Positions 12,393 through 20,847 of a DNA stretch of 64,000 nucleotides are shown one piece after another. Made by a program: the position numbers and the translations under genes. The number at the start of each line of letters is the position of its first letter. The stretch's first letter is position 1. Source of the stretch: Plasmopara viticola. Its lineage: Eukaryota > Oomycota > Peronosporomycetes > Peronosporales > Peronosporaceae. The stretch lies in NCBI GenBank assembly GCA_001695595.3, contig MBPM02000001.1, forward strand, positions 1,426,001 through 1,490,000. Reading direction: 5' to 3'. The notes under the pieces are model-generated. The model was not told the origin of the DNA. It did not search any database and saw only the letters and a program-made list of their open reading frames with translations.

Positions 12393-12427
12393 CCACCCTT
12401 AATGCGACTTTCGTTCATTAAGGGTGG
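12393..12427. repeat. Perfect 12-bp inverted repeat with 11-nt loop
   Basis: CCACCCTTAATG at 12393-12404 and its exact reverse complement CATTAAGGGTGG at 12416-12427 flank an 11-nt loop. The structure sits at the edge of the decayed myosin copy, and the second arm is absent from the parent gene, so it looks like a fold-back (template-switch) mutation rather than a terminator. Confidence 0.8.
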
Positions 12428-12790
12428 CGGTATTAAGTTTCTTCACCATCTAGTCAAGCATCTTGGAATTAATAGTCTTAGCCAATGCATCGCGATTGTC
12501 AGCTACTTCCACAGGAGCCAGAGGCACACTTGTCATACCGTTGTGAAGAATAACTGTGCAATCGCAAAGCATTTTTTCGATACAGTCGTGGCTAGGCCAA
12601 ACATCTTGGCAGCTCGTGACAGCGCCGAGCCGCTTGATATGCCCGATCCACTCTCACCATTCTTGTCACAACATAACTTCACCGAGCAGCAAGACGCCAG
12701 CTTAGATCTTGAATACTGTTTTCTATGCGCTACCGCTCAGCCCAATTACTTTTACGTGCCTGCGACCTGGAAGCTGCATCTTTGAAAAGG
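12397..12790 (-). pseudogene. Inverted decayed copy of part of the myosin motor domain
   Basis: This segment matches the reverse complement of about 16900-17315 of the myosin gene that starts 2 kb downstream. Shared long blocks include GACAGCGCCGAGCCGCTTGATATG, quoted here only in part (GACAGCGCCGAGCCGC), and CTTAGCCAATGCATC. Identity by eye is about 75-80 % with small indels. The sense (minus) frame has in-frame stops, for example where the parent reads GTQKS, so it is not functional. It covers roughly 135 codons of the motor upstream of the switch II region. No intron or poly-A evidence separates a DNA-level duplication from a retrocopy, because the parent has no introns here. Confidence 0.85.
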
Positions 12791-14809
12791 CATTGACAGA
12801 ACTGAAATCGGCAGTCGGATTATAAACTAAAGTTTTTGCGATCCTTAGCGGACAGACCAATCGAAAAGTGATAAAAATTAGATAGATTGTAAGGGATGGT
12901 CAACGTCGAGATTAAGTTGCGTCTGCGCCGCCTTTGATACTGTGACGGAATGAATACTAGACGCCAAGGCCTTCTGCATTATTATTGCTTTACGCTTGTA
13001 AAATTTCGGAACTCAAAACATCATAAGATGGTCACCTCGACGTTAAAACTTCGTCTGCGCCTCTTTTGATGCTGTGAAAGAACAAAACCTGGTTGTTGAG
13101 GTCGATCAGCAATGCTTTGACGAGACGGCGTTGATTTTGCTCTACACTTGTTGAGACCAAAATTTAAAATACCATGACACCTTGCCCCTGCACCTTCGGT
13201 GCTACGTTGAGCAGCGATCATGAATCCGCTAGGTCATTAATGCGCTTGACCTGTAGTGTCTTGTAGCTCCTCATGCATGCGGCAAGTTAGCAAAAGGTGA
13301 TCGAACAGCTTTTGTATCTTTCTCTTATGCGGCGCTGCGAGGAAGAGTCAATTTCACGATAGTCTTAAAATGTGAGATCATTTACTAAGGCGTAAGATAT
13401 TTCAGACGGCAAAGCACCCTTGTGTCAGAATCTCAGACATTAACGTCGCCACCACCACTTGTGTGATTTAAACGCAAGACATTAAAAGACCTGATATCGT
13501 GTTTGACATGTCCGTATTTTTACATGGACTTTACAAGTCTACTTGTGAGATTTGAAGACATTTACCTACTTCGAGTCATGACATCTATCGTTTATCACGC
13601 AGCTCATAGAAGTTGGAAAGTGAATTGACCTCGATTTAGTTCTGAGCATATTAGGATGACCATCTTTTACTTCATTCTCAGTCCCGATGATCGTGCGGTG
13701 TCACATAGGGAGGCTTCATTCTGTAAGTACAAGACCGTAGCGACTACAAGCATGAGAAATTTCACTGCATTTTATGCTAGTTTCTTTTCAGGATCAAAGT
13801 TTATCATTCGAGTGAAATGCCTTTGCCAAATCGTAGCCGTTTTATGCATCATTCAAATGACCGCTTTAAATGTAATATCTTTGTTGCCGAGACTACAATT
13901 CCAGAAGTGACTAGGCAATGAATAGCAGCAAAAAAAAATTTGAGCTTGAGGTGCGGCTGTAAGAGACACTTCAGTGTCGCAGTAGTTGTCTGCGGCGTAG
14001 CTCATGATTATGCAGTACGTCCACAGCTAGCGATAAAAGATAAGATTGTGCAGACCTACCTTAAAGTTTGTTCCGTCATAAATATCGTATATTTTTAGCC
14101 GGTCATGTGTTATAATGAATCTATACTGTCCTAATTTGAACATCATCAAACATATGAATGAGCAATTCTTATGGGGTTACTGCTCTAGCAAATTACTAAC
14201 TAACAAATATTGTGTCGACTGTACCAAAAAACGCTTGCAAGGCACTAACGGTCGATGTGCCTTTCTGAGTAACTTATATACATTAAACATTTCCGACATT
14301 TTTTGCAAACGTAGCAATCAGTTCCTAAAACTATATGGCATTTAAATCACTACATTAAAAATCACTCACGGCAAAGGCAATGACTGTAGACTTTATGAAC
14401 ACCGCGTGAGTAAATGGGAAATTTACTGACATGTTTTCGCCTGACACAACTTCATGCTGTCGCCTCTTCGTCACGTTTCGAGTCCGTCCTCACAGCTGGT
14501 GAGTCTCTGGTAATGGAGTACATGAGGGAAAAGGGGAGTTTTACCGGCAGCAGTTATAGGAGTCAGTTCCTATTGTACGGTAAAACTTGCGTCAAGTGGG
14601 CGCAGCGTCAGATCGTGACCAAACCTTGTCGCGCGGGCCCATCCACTCTATCGCAAACTAGCGCACTACTACGAGAGACCAAAGGAGACCGTCGTCCGGT
14701 GTCACCGCTCCTTCTCTTCGTCTTATTCAACCTCAACACGCTAACATTTCGAAGTGGTGGTCGAAAGAACACGATTCTTGGCTTTTCCCGTGCTACTTTC
14801 TAGAGCATC
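12791..14809. other. Myosin upstream region and decayed repeats
   Basis: No domain-bearing gene was found. An imperfect direct repeat lies at about 12896-12950 and 13027-13082. From about 14400 the base composition becomes gene-like. An ATG-started frame of 129 codons (14414-14803) is in the same frame as the myosin and stops only 6 nt before the myosin ATG. It is most simply promoter and leader sequence. Confidence 0.45.
12896..13082. repeat. Imperfect direct repeat, two copies about 130 bp apart
   Basis: The block TGGTCAACGTCGAGATTAAG at 12896 onward recurs at 13027 onward as TGGTCACCTCGACGTTAAAA. In both copies it is followed by (C/T)GTCTGCGCC and a TTTGAT-CTGTGA block. About 50 bp are alignable. 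The origin is unknown. Confidence 0.6.
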
Positions 14810-17800
14810 ATGGTGCGTCGCACGGAGGAACTACAGGAATGGATCTGTAGCGTTACGGCGGCATCGAACGATCATGGCGAGCACCTTTCGGACATGCTGC
14901 GTGACGGTCAGTTACTCTGTCAGTTAGCGAACGGGATCGATCCGAAAGCCAATCTCAAGGTAAATAAACTGAACACGGTGTTTCATTCCAAGGCCAACAC
15001 GCGCCTTTTTGTTGACTGGTGCAAGAAAAAAGGTTTGAAAGACGGCGAACTCTTTCTGCCCGACGATTTGCTGGACACGGATGCCAATTTTGACAGTGTT
15101 CTCGAGACCCTCTCGATTCTCTTTGACAAGTTCGGTACGATCGGTTACTCGGGTGAGTACGAAGAAGACCCGGTTTCAGATGAAGAGTCCATGACCTCCA
15201 CTGGCAGCTCCCAAGCTAATTCACCCGTGAAGAAGACGACTAACAGCAAACTGAGTAACTTTATGAAAGGTGGGTTCTTATCGAGAAAGAAGAAAAAAGA
15301 CGTTGACGAATCATCAGACCAAACACCACCGTCATCGCCTCCGCCACTGTCACCACAGATTGGAGGAAATTTGATGTCGCCAGCAGGCGCCCCGCCTTTA
15401 TCAAGGAATGACAGCGGAGCAGCAAATGCCAATCGATTGAACGCTTTCTTGAACAAAGTGCCAGCGGCGCACGGATCCCCTATGACGCGCGTTGAGCATT
15501 CACCAGGGCCTTCAAAATCAGCTGGGTCAGCAAAAAAAACATTTTCCCCGAAGTCACCAAAGTCGTCACCGCCGGGAGGTAGCAAGCTGAACTCTTTTAT
15601 GAATCAGCAACCGTCCACTTCATCCGCTTCATTGAAGCCTCGTTCTCAGAGCAAGCTGTCTGCTTTCTTAGCAACTACTACCGCAAGTCCTTCACCAACG
15701 CAGTCGGCGAACAATTCGTCAAAAGGCGCCAGGGCGCGACCGACTCCCACAGCATCACGAAATGTACGTGCGTCTGCCACACCGGTATCGTTCCAGCCGC
15801 GGCGTATGATTCGACAGTCTACAGGTCGTGGCAACTACGTTCGAAAGCGTCAGACGTATTGGGTGCCTCCGAAGCGCCGTCGTAACAACTTTAGTTTGGA
15901 GAAGAAACGCAATGCTTTTATGCGTGAACAGCTCGAAATTAAAGAAGAACAGCTTCGTCAACAGGCTGCCGGTGCTAGCAACAAGCAAAATTTGATCGTT
16001 CCAGGCGTGCAGTGCTACATTCCTGACAAAGACGAAGTGTGGCTACTTTCGGAGATTGTTGATTATAACGATCGCCGGAAAGAGGTGACAATTACGGCTT
16101 TTTTCGACTCTGGTGATTCTGAACAGCGCGTTGTGGATTTGAAGAACCCAGACATTATTCGTGCCGTTGCTGGACCGACAGCTACTGAGGTAGAGTCACT
16201 TCCCGTTGCAATCCTTCACGATAATCCCGAAGGTGTAGAAGACATGCGTCTACTTCGATACTTGAACGAGCCTTCGATTCTTTTTAACTTGAAGCAGCGA
16301 TTCAATGCTTCCAAGCCTTACACGTACACAAATGAGATTGTGATTGCAGTGAATCCGTACAAGTGGATTGATAACCTCTACGGTGATCGCTTGCACGAGC
16401 AGTATCTAAACAAGCCGCGGGACACGCTGCCTCCTCACGTGTATTCGACGTCGACAGCAGCGTACAAGCATATGAAGGTTAATGCAATGAACCAGAGTAT
16501 TTTGGTTAGCGGCGAGTCTGGTGCTGGTAAGACGGAAACGACGAAAATTGTCATGAATCACTTGGCTAGCGTGGCAGGTGGTCGGAAGGACAAAACGATT
16601 GCCAAGGTCATCGATGTCAACCCGCTTCTCGAGTCATTTGGGAATGCAAAGACGACACGAAATGACAATAGTTCGCGATTCGGTAAGTTCACGCAACTGC
16701 AGTTTGATAGTCACGGAAAACTCATTGGTGCCAAGTGCGAGACTTATCTGCTGGAGAAGTCGCGTGTGGTTTCCATTGCTGAGGGTGAGCGCAACTATCA
16801 TATTTTCTATCAGCTTTTGGCTGGTCTGTCCGCTAAGGATCGCAAAGAGTATGGTTTGGACCCTGACTGTCAATATCAATACGCCGGCGCTCTTTCGGAG
16901 ATGCAGATCCCAGGGCTAGATGATGCAAAGTGGTTCGCAGGCACGCAGAAGTCGCTATCCATTATTGGGCTGGACGGAAGTGCACAGAAAACGCTGTTTA
17001 AGATTTTGGCTGGTGTCTTGCTGCTTGGTGAAGTCATGTTTGACAAGAAAGGTGAGAGCGGATCGCGCATATCAAGCGGCTCGGCGCTGTCACAAGCTGC
17101 TAAGATGTTTGGTTTAGCCACGACAAGTATCGAAGAAGCGCTGTGCAATCGCACAGTCATTACTCGCAACGATAGTGTAACGGTGCCTCTGGCTCCTATC
17201 GAAGCAGCTGAGAATCGTGATGCATTGGCTAAGACCATTTATTCCAAGATGTTTGACTGGATGGTGGTGAAAATCAATGCTGCTATTAGCACGAACGAAA
17301 GTCGCATCAAGGGCCAGATCGGTGTATTAGATATTTTTGGATTTGAGGACTTTGTCCACAATGGGTTCGAGCAATTTTGCATTAATTACGCAAACGAGAA
17401 ACTACAGCAAAAATTCACCACTGATGTCTTCAAAACTGTTGAGGACGAGTACATTCGTGAGGGCTTGCAGTGGGATCACATTAAGTACCAGGATAATCAG
17501 GGTATTGTGGAGGTTATTGAAGGAAAAATGGGAATCATTGCTTTGATGAATGACCACCTACGTCAGCCTCGAGACACGGAAGAGGCTCTTGTGAACAAGA
17601 TTCGCACAAATCACCAGACAAAGAAGGGCGGTGGAGTGAACGAAAATATTGACTTTCCCAAGGTGAAGCGCACGCAATTCATCATCAATCACTACGCTGG
17701 TTCAGTTACGTATGAGACAGTGGGGTTCATGGAGAAACATCGCGACACGCTGCAGAAAGATTTGCTCGACTTGATCCAACTCAGTAGTATGCCACTGCTT

Positions 17801-18877
17801 CCGCAACTTTTTGAAGAGCCCGAGGTAGTAGGAGAAGAAAATAACGGACGCAACAAGAAGGGCCCAAAGAGTCTCGGCTCGCAGTTCAAGACATCACTGG
17901 CGCAGTTGATGGACAACATCAAAACGACCAACTCGCACTATGTGCGTTGCATTAAGCCCAATTCGAACAAGAGTCCAACAGAGTTTAACAAGCGCATGAT
18001 CGTAGAGCAGTTGCGCTCGGCCGGTGTGATCGATGCCATTCGAATCACGCGCTCTGGCTATCCGAGTCGTCTTACCCCTAATGAGCTAGCGACGCGTTAT
18101 GCAATCATGTTTCCGCCGTCCATGCACAGCAAAGATGTCCGCCGTACTTGCAGTGTGTTTATGAGTTCGATCGGTCGGAAATCGCCGCTAGAATACCAGA
18201 TGGGTAAATCGCTGATTTATTTTAAAAACGGTGTCATGGAGGAGCTAGAGGCAATGAAATCGGATTTTATGTACTACGAAGCGCGCACTATTCAACGGAT
18301 TGCTTTTGGGTTCTTAGAGCGCCGTCGTTTGCGCAACAAGATTTGTGCCGCAATTGTATTGCAGTCATATGCGCGTATGTCATTGGACTTTAAGGAGTAT
18401 CATTTCCAACGCCGTGCGATTAGAAAGATCCAGCGTTGTTGGAAAAGGTACAAGTTAATTCCTATCGAGTACGAATACGACGACTACCAAAGTGAAGGGT
18501 ACCAGGACGAAGGTGAGTGGAAACACGGTGAAGACGACTCTGACTTGGAGGATGATTTTAACAACGACCCAACTTCGATTCACGGAGGACGCAACAGATC
18601 GGTCGCGAACCGCATGGAGTCGTTCCATGTGGCCCATTCGGGTCGTCGTGGCAGCGTAAAGCGATTGAATGAGCTGTCAGCTCGCGCGAAAAGCTTTATG
18701 AAGCCACGAAGTGGCAGTGGCAGCACTGCGAGCTCAAGTGGAATTTCATTGGAAGATGAGAATTCCATGCTCAAAATTGAAAATCGCAATCTGAAATACG
18801 ATTTGGAATTGATGCGTGAACAGTGCATTGAATTGCAAGCTATCATTCTCGAGATCAACAAAAGCCGCAAGAGATAG
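14810..18877 (+). CDS. Myosin with N-terminal calponin-homology (CH) domain
   Basis: This is an actin-based motor ATPase of 1355 residues in one exon. Residues 5-110 read as a CH domain (LQEWICSVT, LRDGQLLCQLANGI, LFVDWCKK). Residues 115-345 are disordered and S/P rich. A basic stretch and short helix follow (345-390), then an SH3-like segment (about 395-450). The motor spans about 465-1150 and has a P-loop GESGAGKTETTK (about 568-579), switch I NDNSSRFGKF and switch II LDIFGFEDF, all intact, so it should be catalytically competent. Two or three IQ motifs follow (about 1157-1228), then an acidic stretch and a short C-terminal coiled coil (1320-1355). The start ATG is the first in frame after a TAG and directly precedes the CH domain. 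A CH-motor fusion is unusual among animal and fungal myosins; the class is not assigned here. Confidence 0.93.
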   Translation: MVRRTEELQEWICSVTAASNDHGEHLSDMLRDGQLLCQLANGIDPKANLKVNKLNTVFHSKANTRLFVDWCKKKGLKDGELFLPDDLLDTDANFDSVLETLSILFDKFGTIGYSGEYEEDPVSDEESMTSTGSSQANSPVKKTTNSKLSNFMKGGFLSRKKKKDVDESSDQTPPSSPPPLSPQIGGNLMSPAGAPPLSRNDSGAANANRLNAFLNKVPAAHGSPMTRVEHSPGPSKSAGSAKKTFSPKSPKSSPPGGSKLNSFMNQQPSTSSASLKPRSQSKLSAFLATTTASPSPTQSANNSSKGARARPTPTASRNVRASATPVSFQPRRMIRQSTGRGNYVRKRQTYWVPPKRRRNNFSLEKKRNAFMREQLEIKEEQLRQQAAGASNKQNLIVPGVQCYIPDKDEVWLLSEIVDYNDRRKEVTITAFFDSGDSEQRVVDLKNPDIIRAVAGPTATEVESLPVAILHDNPEGVEDMRLLRYLNEPSILFNLKQRFNASKPYTYTNEIVIAVNPYKWIDNLYGDRLHEQYLNKPRDTLPPHVYSTSTAAYKHMKVNAMNQSILVSGESGAGKTETTKIVMNHLASVAGGRKDKTIAKVIDVNPLLESFGNAKTTRNDNSSRFGKFTQLQFDSHGKLIGAKCETYLLEKSRVVSIAEGERNYHIFYQLLAGLSAKDRKEYGLDPDCQYQYAGALSEMQIPGLDDAKWFAGTQKSLSIIGLDGSAQKTLFKILAGVLLLGEVMFDKKGESGSRISSGSALSQAAKMFGLATTSIEEALCNRTVITRNDSVTVPLAPIEAAENRDALAKTIYSKMFDWMVVKINAAISTNESRIKGQIGVLDIFGFEDFVHNGFEQFCINYANEKLQQKFTTDVFKTVEDEYIREGLQWDHIKYQDNQGIVEVIEGKMGIIALMNDHLRQPRDTEEALVNKIRTNHQTKKGGGVNENIDFPKVKRTQFIINHYAGSVTYETVGFMEKHRDTLQKDLLDLIQLSSMPLLPQLFEEPEVVGEENNGRNKKGPKSLGSQFKTSLAQLMDNIKTTNSHYVRCIKPNSNKSPTEFNKRMIVEQLRSAGVIDAIRITRSGYPSRLTPNELATRYAIMFPPSMHSKDVRRTCSVFMSSIGRKSPLEYQMGKSLIYFKNGVMEELEAMKSDFMYYEARTIQRIAFGFLERRRLRNKICAAIVLQSYARMSLDFKEYHFQRRAIRKIQRCWKRYKLIPIEYEYDDYQSEGYQDEGEWKHGEDDSDLEDDFNNDPTSIHGGRNRSVANRMESFHVAHSGRRGSVKRLNELSARAKSFMKPRSGSGSTASSSGISLEDENSMLKIENRNLKYDLELMREQCIELQAIILEINKSRKR

Positions 18878-19569
18878 AACAATGTGCTGTCTGATGCAGC
18901 ATCTTTTCTATTCGATTTCCTTGAGGCCTTGGCCTGGGGCGATCAAAGTTTATAGTAAACACCGCGAGGCGTATGACCGTTTTTTTTTCATCTGTGAGAG
19001 TAATATACTTAAATGGCATATATTTCTGGTCTTGCTTTCACTCTTTACACAGCTACCGATAGTATTTTAAATATCATTTCTGTAAGGTCTCACTGCGTGG
19101 GAGAGTAAGATTGACAACCGGTTACTCATTGTAACATGAGGAGTTGGACTTTTGTTGCCAGCCGTATTGGGACAGGGTGAAAAGAGAGTGTGCACCATTG
19201 CCGAGAAGTCAGTATAAATGGCAATATTGATGCCTGATATCAATCTCCGTCGCGCCAAGCGCCATCTTAAGGTTTGTAAGTCAAGAACTTATTCACGTTG
19301 CAAAGATTATAACTATGTTATCATTGCCTTGGTTGGCCCGTAGCGATACTGGCGCGAATTGCTTGAAGAAGGCCAAGCTCAAAAGTGCAAAAGCTCTATA
19401 TTTTGCATCAAATCCGTTCTGCAGGCCAACACCAGTCGAGCTGAGCGGCTAGAGAACGGTGACAACGCTACCGAAATAAGCTTTGTAGAAGTCGCACCAT
19501 CGCTTTTTGGAAATCAACAACTTGCTCCAGAGTTTAAAGTCATTACTGCTCGTGTCAAAGAAGGTTGCC
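18878..19569. other. Intergenic region between myosin and LRR gene
   Basis: It holds the myosin 3' end and the LRR-gene upstream region. An overlapping open frame at 19359-19844 is in another frame to the IQ/LRR gene and lacks recognisable motifs. I see nothing else. Confidence 0.5.
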
Positions 19570-20685
19570 ATGGTAGCGGACCTAATTTTGGAACTTTATC
19601 AACGCAAAGCAGCCAAGAGGCGGAGATTGAAGCTCGTACTGATAACAAAACACGAAATAAGAAGCTACATGAGAGTCTGTATCAGAAACCTGTTCGTGCC
19701 GATGTCACTGCACGCACTGACTTGGAGTCAGTATTCCGTCCGCGAAAAACCAAAGACTGCCGCTCAAGCTATTACTATCTGCTGGAAAATGTACCGACGT
19801 CTAAGAACATTTCATGGGCTCGAGGTCAGAGAATCAGCTTGTAGAGATCGTGGCTTTTCCTCTTTGCTCTTACGTTTTTTTTTGTCAATTGCGATAGGCT
19901 CAACGCTGGGCTGCATTCTGCAGCAAATTCATCGAAACGATGGCGGTATCAGCGAGCTCGATTTTTCCTCTCTTGCGCAGCGCAACAAACGTCTAGAACC
20001 CGAAGGGTGTGATCTTGTTGCACGTTCGCTGTCGCCTAATCACACTGTTCGCAAAGTTATAATGCAAAATCATTTCATTGGAGACAACGGGGCTGAAGCT
20101 CTTTCAAAGATGCTGTGTGTAAACACGACCGTCGAGTATTTAGATCTATATGGCAACAATATCGGCGATCGAGGAGTTGAAGCATTGGCTCAAGCGCTGT
20201 ATGGACATGACTCACTAAGTTGTTTGTGCCTTGACGGTAACTTGATGACAGATCGTGGTGCTGCAGCTCTAGCTCAAGCCGCTCGTTGCAATCGTACTCT
20301 CAAATCGCTGCAACTGAGTCACAACAGGATCACAAAGTTGGGAGGTCAGGCGCTTCTTGACGCTTTAAATGTAAACATGCATTTGGAGACGATTAATTTG
20401 AATGGCAACGATGTACCACCATTTGTTGTAAGTCAGCTTGCTGCGGCACTTGCTCGTAATCGTGCTGAGTCTTTGATGCTTGAGTCTCATGCTGCGGAGG
20501 AAAAGGCCGTGAAAATTGTGCGCGAAGCTAGTGGCTTGTACACCGAAAATAGCGATATTGAGAAAGGAGAAGAGCATTTTGAGGAGGATTGGGACGAAGA
20601 TGACAGCGAAAGCGTCTCAAGTGGCTTTCTTAGTTGTTCTGGTATCACGGATGTTCCATTAAGTAGTAGCGGTTTATGGATTTAG
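19570..20685 (+). CDS. IQ-motif and leucine-rich-repeat protein
   Basis: This is a predicted protein of 371 residues with an N-terminal basic region and an IQ-like motif (AAQAITICWKMYRRLRTF, residues 64-81), a probable calmodulin or light-chain site. Five ribonuclease-inhibitor-type LRRs of about 28 residues follow (158-300; for example VEYLDLYGNNIGDRGVEAL). The acidic tail is at about 330-350. The hydrophobic stretch at residues 91-109 is probably an unspliced 57-nt intron (19841-19897; donor GTAGAG, long pyrimidine tract, acceptor GATAG), which is in phase, so removing it keeps the frame. I chose the ATG at 19570 because longer versions of the frame need a non-ATG start; an upstream exon remains possible. 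It probably acts as a cytoplasmic scaffold; the partner is unknown. Confidence 0.75.
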   Translation: MVADLILELYQRKAAKRRRLKLVLITKHEIRSYMRVCIRNLFVPMSLHALTWSQYSVREKPKTAAQAITICWKMYRRLRTFHGLEVRESACRDRGFSSLLLRFFLSIAIGSTLGCILQQIHRNDGGISELDFSSLAQRNKRLEPEGCDLVARSLSPNHTVRKVIMQNHFIGDNGAEALSKMLCVNTTVEYLDLYGNNIGDRGVEALAQALYGHDSLSCLCLDGNLMTDRGAAALAQAARCNRTLKSLQLSHNRITKLGGQALLDALNVNMHLETINLNGNDVPPFVVSQLAAALARNRAESLMLESHAAEEKAVKIVREASGLYTENSDIEKGEEHFEEDWDEDDSESVSSGFLSCSGITDVPLSSSGLWI

Positions 20686-20847
20686 AGTTTTCGAATTATT
20701 GCTCATAGCGCTGCTCGGTGGAAATTTCTGCTATCATAAAGCTTTATCATTAAAGAACTTAAAGTGCATGTACTTCGAAGTACTTAATCAATGTAAAGTT
20801 CTACCAGCCCTTAAAATTCGGCATTCCCGTTTGCAAATCGAAGTGAA

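Noticed and set aside
15145..15585. Minus-strand 146-codon open frame
   Set aside because: It lies antisense to the myosin S/P-rich linker; its composition follows from the coding strand.
16876..17238. Minus-strand 120-codon frame, similar to the plus-strand 127-codon frame at 12402-12785
   Set aside because: Both are antisense to myosin sequence. Their similarity reflects the duplicated myosin fragment, not a second gene family.
19359..19844. 161-codon plus-strand frame overlapping the LRR gene
   Set aside because: It has no motif, while the overlapping frame has the IQ motif and leads directly into the LRRs.
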